Positions 1 through 7,611 of a stretch of DNA of 64,000 bases are shown in pieces; positions within the stretch are counted from its first letter, which is position 1; each line of letters opens with the position of its first letter. The notes beneath the pieces were generated by a model. It was not told the origin of the DNA. It worked only from the letters and a program-made list of their open reading frames with translations, and did not search any database. The stretch spans positions 372,001 to 436,000 of the forward strand of contig CANMSI010000003.1 in the NCBI GenBank assembly GCA_947500575.1, in the 5' to 3' direction. The DNA is from an uncultured Flavobacteriaceae bacterium (GTDB taxonomy: Bacteria > Bacteroidota > Bacteroidia > Flavobacteriales > Flavobacteriaceae). Both the position numbers and the translations under genes were made by a program.

Positions 1-409
1 TGGGCTGATTTTGTGCTTTTAAATCCCAAAGTTCATTGCTATTTTCTAGTTTTTGTATTAGAAGTATTTGCACGCTATCTAATAAGGATTTGTGTTCTTC
101 GCTAGGAGTCAGTTGTTTCAAAGAATCAATGTCCACAATAATGGAATCAATCTTTTGGGAGTAATTCGTAAAGGAAGCTTTGGATTTGGTTTGCAATGCC
201 AATTTAGACATACTTTCTGCCTCGTAGAGATGCGTTAATAAAGATCCAGTTTTTAATAATTTGGTATCATTCTCTGCGGAAACTTCTGTAGATAAGTATA
301 CCCGTATTTCTGAATAAATATAGAAACCAGAAACTACAGCAAGGATGGCTAATACCAAATAACTCAGTATTATTTTTAAAGTAATCTTGTTCTTAGAACT
401 TGTGCTCAT
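1..409 (-). CDS. Sensor histidine kinase, N-terminal part (cut by window start)
   Basis: The reading frame is open from an ATG at 409 to the left edge, so about 136 N-terminal residues are visible. It begins with a basic stretch, then one hydrophobic membrane segment (about residues 10-30), then a charged helical region typical of a periplasmic four-helix or CHASE3-like sensor domain. This pattern (short basic N-terminus, one membrane helix, long helical ectodomain) is common at the start of flavobacterial hybrid sensor kinases. No kinase domain is visible because it lies outside the window. It is divergent from the thiamine receptor and has no obvious functional tie to it. Another membrane-anchored helical signalling protein cannot be excluded. 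Confidence 0.55.
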   Translation of the reverse strand, partial: MSTSSKNKITLKIILSYLVLAILAVVSGFYIYSEIRVYLSTEVSAENDTKLLKTGSLLTHLYEAESMSKLALQTKSKASFTNYSQKIDSIIVDIDSLKQLTPSEEHKSLLDSVQILLIQKLENSNELWDLKAQNQP

Positions 410-505
410 GGCGTTTATGATATAGCGGGGTATAGTATATACGGATGTATCTGAGTTAGAGTTTATATTTAGTAAGATTTACTATGATTTGTAAAACTTG
501 CGCAA

Positions 506-513
506 TATCTTTG
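506..513 (+). promoter_or_regulatory. Minus-7 promoter box for the riboswitch-receptor transcript
   Basis: TATCTTTG matches the Bacteroidota minus-7 consensus TAnnTTTG. A start about 7 bases downstream would put the transcript 5' end almost exactly at the first strand of the TPP riboswitch, which supports the assignment. No clean TTG minus-33 box is seen at the expected distance; a TTTG at 488-491 is too close. Confidence 0.5.
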
Positions 514-518
514 TCGCA

Positions 519-606
519 TCTCAAAGGGGTGCTGACTTCTATATAAAATTGGAATAAGCTGAGATTATACCCAATGAACCTGGGCGGGTAATGCTGCCAA
601 GGGACA
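519..606 (+). promoter_or_regulatory. TPP (THI-box) riboswitch
   Basis: The conserved THI-box blocks are present in order: GGGGTGC at 526-532, CTGAGA at 559-564, ATACCC at 567-572, GAACCTG at 576-582, and a closing GGGTAATGCTGCCAAGGGA region at 586-604. Between 533 and 557 lies a variable arm. These match the helix-junction and pyrimidine/pyrophosphate-binding cores of the TPP aptamer. The remaining leader (607-758) is about 150 bases with no gene in it; it carries a TTTCTTTTGGG stretch but no obvious terminator hairpin, so control may act on translation of the receptor. TPP should lower expression of the downstream receptor. Confidence 0.93.
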
Positions 607-758
607 ACTTTTAAAGAGTGAGATAGTACTTTCGCTAATCGTGATTTTTTCAGGATCTAGCCGTTTGTGTTACTTTCTTTTGGGCAAGAACTATTCGGTT
701 CACTTAAAATCAATTACAAGAATAACAACCCCTTTTATTCGGCACTAAAAAAGCACGA

Positions 759-3140
759 ATGAAAAATTTATTTACAGCATTAGTAGTATGTTTTTGTTTT
801 ACATTAACTTCCATTGCACAAGAAAAGTTCATAGTTTCCGGTCAGTTTTCAGATGAATACGGAGAGCCTTTGCCAGGTGTTAGCATTGTTGTAAAAGGTA
901 CTACTAATGGGACACAGACAGATTTTAATGGTAATTATTCCATAGAACTGACCAAAGGTTCTTATACGTTGGTATATTCCTTTCTTGCACCAAATGTTAT
1001 TGAAAGAAGTTTTTATTTAGACCAAGATTTAGTTCTCAATGTGAAGATTGGTGAAAAACTTCAAGTATTAGATGAAGCACTTGTCTCAGCAATACGCGTT
1101 ACAAATGCTATTCCCGTTACCTTTTCAAACCTAACCAAAGAGCAGTTAAAGCCCAGAAACTTAGGACAAGACATTCCTATTTTAATTAACTTTCTACCTT
1201 CAGTGGTTACTACATCAGATGCGGGAGCAGGAATTGGGTATACGGGAATTAGAGTGCGTGGAAGTGATGCAACACGGGTAAATATTACCATCAATGGTAT
1301 CCCCTATAACGATGCAGAATCTCAAGGAACTTTTTGGGTAAACATGCCAGATTTTGCATCTTCTACCGAAAGTTTGCAATTGCAAAGAGGGGTAGGAACT
1401 TCTACAAATGGAGCAGGAGCGTTTGGTGCTAGTCTTAACATCTTAACAGATGCTGTTTCTGAAGAAGCCTATGGACAAATTTCTTCTTCCTTAGGAAGTT
1501 TTAATACCCTTAGAAACAATATAAAGTTTAGTACAGGCCTATTAAATGATCATATAGAATTGTCTGGTCGCTTATCGCGTATTACTTCAGATGGTTATAT
1601 AGACAGAGCCTCATCCGAGTTAGACGCATATTTTTTACAAGGTGCCTATGTAGATGATAATACCCTTATAAAAGCATTGCTATTTGGAGGACATGAAATC
1701 ACCTATCAATCTTGGTTTGGAATTGACGCGGCTACCTTGGAGAGTGATCGCACATTTAATCCCGCTGGTCAATATACAGATGATGAGGGAAATACCGTAT
1801 TCTATGAAAATGAAGTAGATAATTATAAACAAGATCATTTTCAGTTATTATGGAATGAGGAATGGTCTAGTCTATGGAATACGAACCTAGCCTTTCATTA
1901 TACGCGTGGAAGAGGATTTTTTGAGCAGTTTAGAGAAGATGATGATTTTGCCACCTATGGCTTTGAACCTCTCACGGTAAATGGAACTCTTGTAAATACA
2001 ACAGATTTGATTCGCAGACGTTGGCTTGATAATGATTTTTATGGGACTACTTTTTCTGCAGATTACAAGGGAGAAGACGTTAATTTTATTTTTGGTGGAG
2101 CGTGGAACAAGTATGAAGGCGATCATTTTGGAGAGGTAATTTGGGCGCGTTTTGCAGGCAATAGTAGTATTAGAGATCGATATTATGATGATAATTCTTC
2201 AAAAACAGATTTCAATTTCTTTGCAAAAATCAACTATAAATTAGATAGCCATTGGAGCCTATATGGAGATGTACAGTACAGAGCTGTAGGGTACAATGCC
2301 AATGGTGAAGACACTGGATTAGTAGACGAGAACTTTAATTTTTTCAATCCTAAGGCAGGAGTTACCTATGATTTAAATTCAAATAATAATTTCTATTTAT
2401 CCTATGCAAGAGCCAATAGAGAACCGAATAGGAATGACTTTGAAAATGGAAATCCTAGACCAGAGCAATTGGATGATTTTGAACTAGGATGGCGTTACGT
2501 GGCGCCAAAGGTTCAAGTAAGTACCAATCTCTACTATATGAATTACAAAGATCAATTGGTCTTAACAGGAGAACTCAATGATGTTGGAGCTCCGTTACGA
2601 GCCAATGTAGGAGATAGTTATCGCCTTGGAATAGAGATAGATGCAAATATTGCTTTAGGTGAAAAATTTGCGATCCAACCTAATATAGCCTTGAGCACCA
2701 ATAAGAATCAAGATTTTGTATTCCAAAGAGATGGCGTGCTTCAAAACTTAGGAAATACCAATATTTCGTATTCTCCCAATATCATTGCTGGAAATATGTT
2801 TAGCTACTTGCCCAATGAAAATGTACAAATTTCGCTGCTTAGTAAATTTGTTGGGAAGCAATATTTTGGTAATATAGATTCTGAAGGATCTGTCTTAGAT
2901 TCCTATTCACAAACGGATTTAAACATTCAGTACGTGATTAACACCAATTCCTTTATTAAAAGCATTACCTTATCTGGCTTGGTAAATAACATTTTCGATG
3001 CCGAATTAGTCACCAATGGTTATTTCTTTACGTTTGATGACGATTTTTCAAATCCAGGTACTATAACAACCATAGAAGGTGCTGGGTTTTACCCTCAAGC
3101 AGGAATTAACTTCTTAGTAGGAGCCACTTTAAATTTTTAA
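759..3140 (+). CDS. TonB-dependent outer-membrane receptor, probable thiamine importer
   Basis: A 793-residue outer-membrane active transporter. Residues 1-20 form a signal peptide, about 25-100 a carboxypeptidase-regulatory-like beta-sandwich found on Bacteroidota receptors, 104-113 a TonB-box-like stretch (LDEALVSAIR), about 118-230 the plug domain (RGS motif at 168-170, followed by NITINGIPYND), and the rest a 22-strand barrel ending in aromatic Phe. The substrate is inferred from the TPP riboswitch in its leader: THI-element-controlled receptors in this phylum are known candidates for thiamine or thiamine-precursor uptake. Unlike many such loci, no pnuT-like inner-membrane transporter or thiamine kinase follows; the next gene is unrelated and lies beyond a terminator. 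The family is certain; the substrate is inferred. Confidence 0.9.
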   Translation: MKNLFTALVVCFCFTLTSIAQEKFIVSGQFSDEYGEPLPGVSIVVKGTTNGTQTDFNGNYSIELTKGSYTLVYSFLAPNVIERSFYLDQDLVLNVKIGEKLQVLDEALVSAIRVTNAIPVTFSNLTKEQLKPRNLGQDIPILINFLPSVVTTSDAGAGIGYTGIRVRGSDATRVNITINGIPYNDAESQGTFWVNMPDFASSTESLQLQRGVGTSTNGAGAFGASLNILTDAVSEEAYGQISSSLGSFNTLRNNIKFSTGLLNDHIELSGRLSRITSDGYIDRASSELDAYFLQGAYVDDNTLIKALLFGGHEITYQSWFGIDAATLESDRTFNPAGQYTDDEGNTVFYENEVDNYKQDHFQLLWNEEWSSLWNTNLAFHYTRGRGFFEQFREDDDFATYGFEPLTVNGTLVNTTDLIRRRWLDNDFYGTTFSADYKGEDVNFIFGGAWNKYEGDHFGEVIWARFAGNSSIRDRYYDDNSSKTDFNFFAKINYKLDSHWSLYGDVQYRAVGYNANGEDTGLVDENFNFFNPKAGVTYDLNSNNNFYLSYARANREPNRNDFENGNPRPEQLDDFELGWRYVAPKVQVSTNLYYMNYKDQLVLTGELNDVGAPLRANVGDSYRLGIEIDANIALGEKFAIQPNIALSTNKNQDFVFQRDGVLQNLGNTNISYSPNIIAGNMFSYLPNENVQISLLSKFVGKQYFGNIDSEGSVLDSYSQTDLNIQYVINTNSFIKSITLSGLVNNIFDAELVTNGYFFTFDDDFSNPGTITTIEGAGFYPQAGINFLVGATLNF

Positions 3141-3148
3141 AATAGAAT

Positions 3149-3196
3149 AAGCCCTTTCTTTTTAGGGAAAGGGCTTGCTCTAGCTAGGGCTTTTTA
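3149..3196 (+). terminator. Tandem intrinsic terminator after the receptor
   Basis: A perfect 10-bp stem (3149-3158 with 3167-3176, AAGCCCTTTC and its complement) is followed at once by a second short stem (GCTCT/AGGGC around 3177-3190) and a T-run at 3191-3195. Together they should end the riboswitch-receptor transcript. Confidence 0.75.
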
Positions 3197-3263
3197 TTTA
3201 TTTGAATTCCTTATGGAATTATGCTCTTTTTTTCCTAGTTTGCTGATACTTTAAAAATACCAT

Positions 3264-3653
3264 ATGACGCCCTTGTTTCTTCTTTTACAAGAATCTATAG
3301 AATTACCAGAAGAGTTTGATCAGTTGTACGAATGGGGAGGCGTTATTGTATTTGCCGTAATTGGTTTTTTTTACTTTTTACCCTCCATTATTGCCTTATT
3401 TAGAGGTAAGAAGAATGTAATTGCTATTATGGCGCTTAATTTTTTTCTTGGATGTACCGTGGTAGGATGGGTAGTTTCTTTGGTATGGAGCTTATCTGCA
3501 GATGCGAAGCCACATACAGTAGTCGTAAATCAAAAACAACCTCAAAATCAGGATAATTTGGAACGAATTTCCAAGCTGAAAAAGCTGCTAGACGATGGTG
3601 CTATTTCCGAGCAAGAGTACATCATTGAAAAGAACAAATTGCTAAATATTTGA
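3264..3653 (+). CDS. Superinfection-immunity-like membrane protein with SHOCT tail
   Basis: A 129-residue protein with two predicted membrane helices (about 25-45 and 52-77) separated by a short basic loop (FRGKKN), matching the small superinfection-immunity (Imm) family first named in phage T4. The C-terminus (about 99-127: LERISKLKKLLDDGAISEQEY) is a typical SHOCT motif, a short oligomerisation module. Such pairings are frequent on bacterial chromosomes and do not by themselves indicate a phage; no phage gene lies nearby. It stands alone between the receptor terminator and a convergent lipoprotein gene. The molecular role is unknown. Confidence 0.8.
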   Translation: MTPLFLLLQESIELPEEFDQLYEWGGVIVFAVIGFFYFLPSIIALFRGKKNVIAIMALNFFLGCTVVGWVVSLVWSLSADAKPHTVVVNQKQPQNQDNLERISKLKKLLDDGAISEQEYIIEKNKLLNI

Positions 3654-3689
3654 CAAGCGCTATGCTGTTTTCGTAAAATCTAATGCTAT

Positions 3690-4127
3690 TTAATTAGATA
3701 TGGTAAGCACCTCTCCACTAAAAGCAGCTCTGTATTCTAGCATATCATAAAAACGGCTACCGGTATCTGGACGGTTTAAAAATTGTCCCGTAAATAGACT
3801 GTATTCATAATCCTCACAGGCACAGGTTACATTTTGCCCGTTGAGGCTCATGGTAGAACAACTATTAGGAGCATGGTTGGGGCAACTTGCTTCAAATACC
3901 CTAAATTGATTGAAGCCCGAATTAATAATAAAAACACCTCGCGTTCCTACTCCATCATTCCCGACATAAATAGCATTTCCAGTATTCTTCAATGGACTAT
4001 ACAATGGTAAATTTAGATTGAGATCAAATCGGAAACCTATTTCTTGAAGAAACGGATTTCTATTTCCACGATCGTTATCGCAAGAAAATAATAATAAGAG
4101 TGAAAAAAGTATTAAAATACGCCTCAT
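3690..4127 (-). CDS. Lipoprotein with degenerate Rieske-like motif
   Basis: A 145-residue exported protein with a lipobox (LLFSC, Cys16). Residues 82-120 look like a Rieske-type cluster region: CPNH at 82-85, then C102-A-C104 and a tail EYSLFTGQFLNRP that resembles the Rieske sequence after the second ligand box. A true Rieske fold needs C-x-H and C-x2-H; here the first box is C-x2-H and the second box has Glu-Asp-Tyr where the His should be, with three other Cys (90, 102, 104). Loss of the 2Fe-2S cluster, or a different metal or disulfides, is likely. It is divergent from greA, sharing the upstream region. Function unknown. Confidence 0.7.
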   Translation of the reverse strand: MRRILILFSLLLLFSCDNDRGNRNPFLQEIGFRFDLNLNLPLYSPLKNTGNAIYVGNDGVGTRGVFIINSGFNQFRVFEASCPNHAPNSCSTMSLNGQNVTCACEDYEYSLFTGQFLNRPDTGSRFYDMLEYRAAFSGEVLTISN

Positions 4128-4176
4128 ACAGGGGTTTCATTTAGAATAACATCCACAAAATTGAACAAAAAAAACG

Positions 4177-4184
4177 TATATTTG
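4177..4184 (+). promoter_or_regulatory. Minus-7 promoter box for greA
   Basis: TATATTTG fits TAnnTTTG exactly and lies 53 bases before the greA start. The only nearby TTG (4161-4163) is 13 bases upstream, closer than the usual spacing of about 19, so the minus-33 element is weak. Confidence 0.5.
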
Positions 4185-4189
4185 TCTTA

Positions 4190-4214
4190 AATCCTCTATA
4201 AAAAAGAGGATTTT
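4190..4214 (+). promoter_or_regulatory. 5'-terminal hairpin of the greA leader
   Basis: An 8-bp perfect stem (4190-4197 with 4205-4212, AATCCTCT and its complement) with a 7-base loop, followed by TT. Judged from the minus-7 box the transcript should begin near 4190, so this hairpin would be the extreme 5' end of the mRNA. That position suggests protection from decay rather than transcription attenuation. Confidence 0.45.
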
Positions 4215-4237
4215 CCTATTTATTAAACGATGAAGTC

Positions 4238-4714
4238 ATGAGTAACGTATCTTATTACACAGCAGAAGGTCTAAAAAACCTTAGAGATGAGCTAAATCAG
4301 CTAAAAGATGTGGAACGGCCAAAAGCGTCGCAGGCAATTGCAGAGGCCCGTGATAAAGGAGATCTTTCAGAGAATGCCGAATATGATGCTGCCAAAGAAG
4401 CGCAGGGATTATTAGAACTAAAAATATCGAAATTAGAAGCAACCTTATCAAATGCTAGATTGATAGATGAGTCACAATTAGACACCTCAAAAGTATTGGT
4501 ATTGTCTACGGTTAAATTAAAGAACCAAAAGAATGGTATGGAAATGAAATATACCTTGGTTGCGGAAAGTGAAGCAGATTTAAAAACTGGTAAAATTTCA
4601 GTGAATTCTCCAATAGGGAAAGGTTTGTTGGGGAAAGAAGTAGGAGATGAGGCAGAGATTACGGTTCCAAATGGAACTTTGAAATTTGATATTTTAGAAA
4701 TTACTAGAGAATAA
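4238..4714 (+). CDS. greA: Transcription elongation factor GreA
   Basis: A 158-residue protein of standard GreA length. Residues about 5-75 form the N-terminal antiparallel coiled coil with the tip loop DLSENAEYDAAKE; Asp42 and Glu45 are the acidic pair that enters the RNA polymerase secondary channel and triggers cleavage of backtracked RNA. The C-terminal FKBP-like domain (about 85-158) carries the conserved SPIGKGLLGKEVGDE stretch. It is followed after 3 bases by a HIT-family gene, an arrangement common in flavobacteria, so the two are probably co-transcribed. Confidence 0.97.
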   Translation: MSNVSYYTAEGLKNLRDELNQLKDVERPKASQAIAEARDKGDLSENAEYDAAKEAQGLLELKISKLEATLSNARLIDESQLDTSKVLVLSTVKLKNQKNGMEMKYTLVAESEADLKTGKISVNSPIGKGLLGKEVGDEAEITVPNGTLKFDILEITRE

Positions 4715-4717
4715 GAA

Positions 4718-5110
4718 ATGGCCAGTATTTTCACCAAAATTATTAATGGAGAGATTCCTTGTTATAAGGTGGCGGAAGATGCAGATTTTTTTGCTTTCTT
4801 GGATATCAATCCAAATGCAGCGGGTCATACCTTATGTGTTCCCAAAAAAGAAGTTGATAAAGTGCTAGATTTGGATGAAGCTACTTATATGGGGCTCATG
4901 GCATTTTCTAGAAAAGTGGGCAAGGCTATTGAGGCGGCAATTGATTGTGAACGTGTAGGGATGTCGGTAATTGGTTTAGAGGTGCCCCATGTGCATGTAC
5001 ATTTAATTCCATTAAATAGCATGCTAGATGCCGTATTTCAGCGTAAAGTATCTTTAACACCAGAAGAATTTACAGCTATTGCTGAAAAAATCAGTGCTAA
5101 AATTGAATAA
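4718..5110 (+). CDS. HIT-family nucleotide hydrolase
   Basis: A 130-residue histidine-triad protein. The signature HVHVHLIP has His91, His93 and His95; the middle strands contain the usual NPNAAGHTLCVPK purine-pocket region at about 31-43. Relatives hydrolyse AMP-lysine, AMP-NH2 or dinucleoside polyphosphates in the cytoplasm. It starts 3 bases after greA and so is very probably translated from the same mRNA. Its 3' end overlaps the convergent zinc-ribbon gene by 14 bases. The exact substrate cannot be read from sequence. Confidence 0.93.
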   Translation: MASIFTKIINGEIPCYKVAEDADFFAFLDINPNAAGHTLCVPKKEVDKVLDLDEATYMGLMAFSRKVGKAIEAAIDCERVGMSVIGLEVPHVHVHLIPLNSMLDAVFQRKVSLTPEEFTAIAEKISAKIE

Positions 5111-5453
5111 TACCTTCCGAATACAGATATATTCCTACCCCAATTAAGACTGCAAGCAGCAGGAGTAATCCATAAAATAGCGAGGTGAATTTTAAAGAAG
5201 TAGGCGTAGGCGTAGCCATTTTCTGGTAGTACTCAAATACCCGTTCTATATCTTCGGTCCAGTTCACAGGATAAATGCTGGAGGAACACTTATTACATTT
5301 AATTTCATGAGAGACATCTCCTGTAGTTCTATGAAATAACTTTCCATAAGTATGCTTTTGATAAAAAGTGAGTTTTAGACCAGGGTTAAAACACTCTGGG
5401 CAGTTATTTGTGATATCTGCTTCTTTTATGACCTCTAATTTTTCCTTTCCCAT
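5097..5453 (-). CDS. Zinc-ribbon membrane protein, function unknown
   Basis: A 118-residue protein with a cytoplasmic N-terminal part carrying two CxxC pairs (Cys18/21 and Cys53/56), a likely zinc ribbon, and one C-terminal membrane helix (about 90-111) followed by a short tail. It lies 18 bases downstream of a histidine kinase gene on the same strand, so both probably share a transcript and the protein may take part in that signalling path. Its last 14 bases overlap the end of the HIT gene on the other strand. No recognised family name. Confidence 0.75.
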   Translation of the reverse strand: MGKEKLEVIKEADITNNCPECFNPGLKLTFYQKHTYGKLFHRTTGDVSHEIKCNKCSSSIYPVNWTEDIERVFEYYQKMATPTPTSLKFTSLFYGLLLLLAVLIGVGIYLYSEGIIQF

Positions 5454-5471
5454 AACAGCCTATTCGTATAC

Positions 5472-6614
5472 TTATACTTTAAAAGACATTTGCATAATAG
5501 TGCCTTTCTTACCGGAGGATAGTACTTTTATTTTCCCTTTATGATATTCCTCTACAATTCTTTTTACAAGTGATAATCCAAGACCCCATCCTCTTTTCTT
5601 GGAGGTGACTCCAGGGTTAAATATATTCTGAAAATCACTTTTGGCAATGCCGTGCCCTGTATCAGCTACCAAGATATTTACGTAATTTCCGTCAAGAACG
5701 ATCTCTATATCAATATTTCCTTTTCCCCGCATTGCATCGATGCCGTTTTTTACCAAATTCTCAATGGTCCAGTTATATAGGGAAGGATTTAGTAATACTG
5801 CTTGTTTTTCTACCTTGGTAGTAAAAGAAAATATGATGAGTTTAGAGCTTCTTAGTTTTAGATATTCGTAAGCATTTCTGGTCTCTTCTACAATATCGTG
5901 CTTGTCTAACTTGGGTAAAGAACCAATTTTAGAAAAGCGTTCTGTGATAGTCTGTAAACGAGAGATATCTTTTTCTATTTCAACCGTAATTTCTGGATTA
6001 ATCTGCTCCGTTTTAAGAAGTTCATTCCAGCCCAATAAAGAAGTGAGTGGGGTGCCAATCTGATGTGCAGTTTCTTTGGCCATTCCGGCCCATAATTTAT
6101 TCTGTTCAGAAGCTTTATTGGTCCTAAAAAAAAAGAAGAGTACGGCGCCAAATAGAAAAATAATGAGAAGAAGTGCAATAGGATAATACTTTAGCTTGTT
6201 GAGCACCTCAGAGTTTCCATAGTACAAGGTTTCCAAATGCTCACCTTCATAATCAATAGAAATGGGTGTATTCTCACCTTTAAATTGCTGGATTTTGTTT
6301 TGAATATAAAGGCTGTCTAAGGTTAATTCTTTAGGGATATTATTGGTCTTAATAGAACCTCCTTTATTTACCAAAATCATTGGAGTAGAAGTGTTTTTCT
6401 GCACTATTTTTAAATAAAGCATTCCAGGATCTGCATCTTCGGGAAGTGACAAAAATTCTGATTGAGAAGCCGCCCATATCTCCATTTTATGGCGTTCTTC
6501 CTCTTTAAATTTTCTAAAAAAGCTATTGGTGTTCCAGAGAATCAAGCTTACGATCACGAAAGACGCTACTAGTAAAATGATGTTCGAAGTCTTTTTTTTG
6601 GAACTAAATTTCAT
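5472..6614 (-). CDS. Membrane sensor histidine kinase (orphan)
   Basis: A 380-residue kinase: membrane helix at about 11-27, an extracytoplasmic region to about 143, a second membrane helix at 144-163, then directly the H-box (ETAHQIGTPLTSLLGW, phospho-acceptor His184) and an ATPase domain with N box (ENLVKNGIDAMRG), G1 (ADTGHGI) and G2 (GWGLGLSLVK). No HAMP linker is seen. The H-box with Gly instead of the usual Lys-Thr (HQIGTPL) is typical of a Bacteroidota subgroup that often lacks an adjacent regulator; none is adjacent here. The zinc-ribbon gene follows. Signal and target unknown. Confidence 0.92.
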   Translation of the reverse strand: MKFSSKKKTSNIILLVASFVIVSLILWNTNSFFRKFKEEERHKMEIWAASQSEFLSLPEDADPGMLYLKIVQKNTSTPMILVNKGGSIKTNNIPKELTLDSLYIQNKIQQFKGENTPISIDYEGEHLETLYYGNSEVLNKLKYYPIALLLIIFLFGAVLFFFFRTNKASEQNKLWAGMAKETAHQIGTPLTSLLGWNELLKTEQINPEITVEIEKDISRLQTITERFSKIGSLPKLDKHDIVEETRNAYEYLKLRSSKLIIFSFTTKVEKQAVLLNPSLYNWTIENLVKNGIDAMRGKGNIDIEIVLDGNYVNILVADTGHGIAKSDFQNIFNPGVTSKKRGWGLGLSLVKRIVEEYHKGKIKVLSSGKKGTIMQMSFKV

Positions 6615-6709
6615 TTAATCACTATGATTCAGCAATAAATATAACTCAAATTGGTAAAAGATAGTGTATTTGGTACTGTATGATCGTTTAATTTAGCTCA
6701 CAATTTATG

Positions 6710-6717
6710 TACATTTG
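6710..6717 (+). promoter_or_regulatory. Minus-7 promoter box just before the flavin reductase gene
   Basis: TACATTTG fits TAnnTTTG. It ends 6 bases before the chosen ATG at 6724, so if used the transcript would start at or within a base or two of the start codon, that is, leaderless. No minus-33 TTG is visible at about 19 bases, so another upstream start remains possible. Confidence 0.4.
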
Positions 6718-6723
6718 TACCGT

Positions 6724-7605
6724 ATGAATCAAGTAGTTTCCATAGTCCCTAGCGAAGTGTCAACAGCCCAATTACATGGGTATCTTTTGGGTGCCATTGG
6801 ACCTAGACCAATTGCGTTTGCTAGTACCATTGATTCGGATGGAAGACCTAATTTATCTCCCTTTAGTTTTTTTAATGTGTTTAGTGCAAATCCGCCGGTA
6901 CTTATTTTTTCCCCTGCTAGACGGGTACGAGATAATACTACTAAGCATACCTTAGAAAATGCTTTGGCAACAAAAGAGGTGGTAATTAACGTGGTAAATT
7001 ATGATACCGTACAGCAAATGTCTCTTGCAAGTACGGAATATGGAGAAGGAGAAAATGAATTTGTGAAAGCGGGGCTTAGCATGTTAGAATCGGATATGGT
7101 AGCTCCTTTTCGAGTTGCGGAATCACCTGTTCAATTCGAATGTAAAGTGATCAAAGTAGAGCCTCTAGGAAAAGAAGGTGGCGCTGGAAATCTAATTTTT
7201 TCAGAGGTGGTTAAAATTCATATCAACAAAAATGTATTGGATGCAAATGGAAGTATTGACCAGCACAAGATCGATTTGGTAGCCCGTATGGGAGGCAATT
7301 GGTATAGTAGAGCCAATGAAGGCTTGTTTGAAGTGCCAAAGCCTTTGTCTACGCTTGGTATTGGGATAGACGGTATGCCAAAAAGCATACGATCAAGTAA
7401 GGTACTTACAGGAAATGATTTGGGAATGTTAGGAAATATAGAATGCATGCCAACGCCGGAAGAGGTGTCTAAATTTGTAACTTTGACCCCTGCTGTTCAA
7501 AACATTATTAGTTTAAATGATGAAGAACAATTACATTTAAAAGCGCAAGAATATTTACATAATAAAGAGGTGCTTTCTGCATGGAAAGTATTATTAGCAA
7601 ATTAA
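6724..7605 (+). CDS. Flavin reductase family protein
   Basis: A 293-residue FMN-binding split-barrel protein of the flavin reductase-like family. The N-terminal part shows the characteristic IGPRPIAFASTID and NLSPFSFFNVFSANPP stretches that line the flavin pocket, and LVARMGGNWYSR further on. An in-frame TTG 9 bases upstream was set aside because the ATG gives the usual family N-terminus. The protein is longer than short reductases, with a C-terminal extension of about 80 residues (from about 215) seen in other Bacteroidota members. It probably forms an operon with the DUF3127 gene 6 bases downstream. Physiological substrate unknown. Confidence 0.9.
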   Translation: MNQVVSIVPSEVSTAQLHGYLLGAIGPRPIAFASTIDSDGRPNLSPFSFFNVFSANPPVLIFSPARRVRDNTTKHTLENALATKEVVINVVNYDTVQQMSLASTEYGEGENEFVKAGLSMLESDMVAPFRVAESPVQFECKVIKVEPLGKEGGAGNLIFSEVVKIHINKNVLDANGSIDQHKIDLVARMGGNWYSRANEGLFEVPKPLSTLGIGIDGMPKSIRSSKVLTGNDLGMLGNIECMPTPEEVSKFVTLTPAVQNIISLNDEEQLHLKAQEYLHNKEVLSAWKVLLAN

Positions 7606-7611
7606 TAGAAA

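Noticed and set aside
1887-2126. Antisense reading frames such as the one inside the receptor gene
   Set aside because: They are in shadow frames of real genes, carry no recognisable motif and lack promoters.
3264-3653. Prophage remnant because of the superinfection-immunity-like gene
   Set aside because: No integrase, capsid, tail or lysis gene is near, and the neighbours are core genes on both sides.
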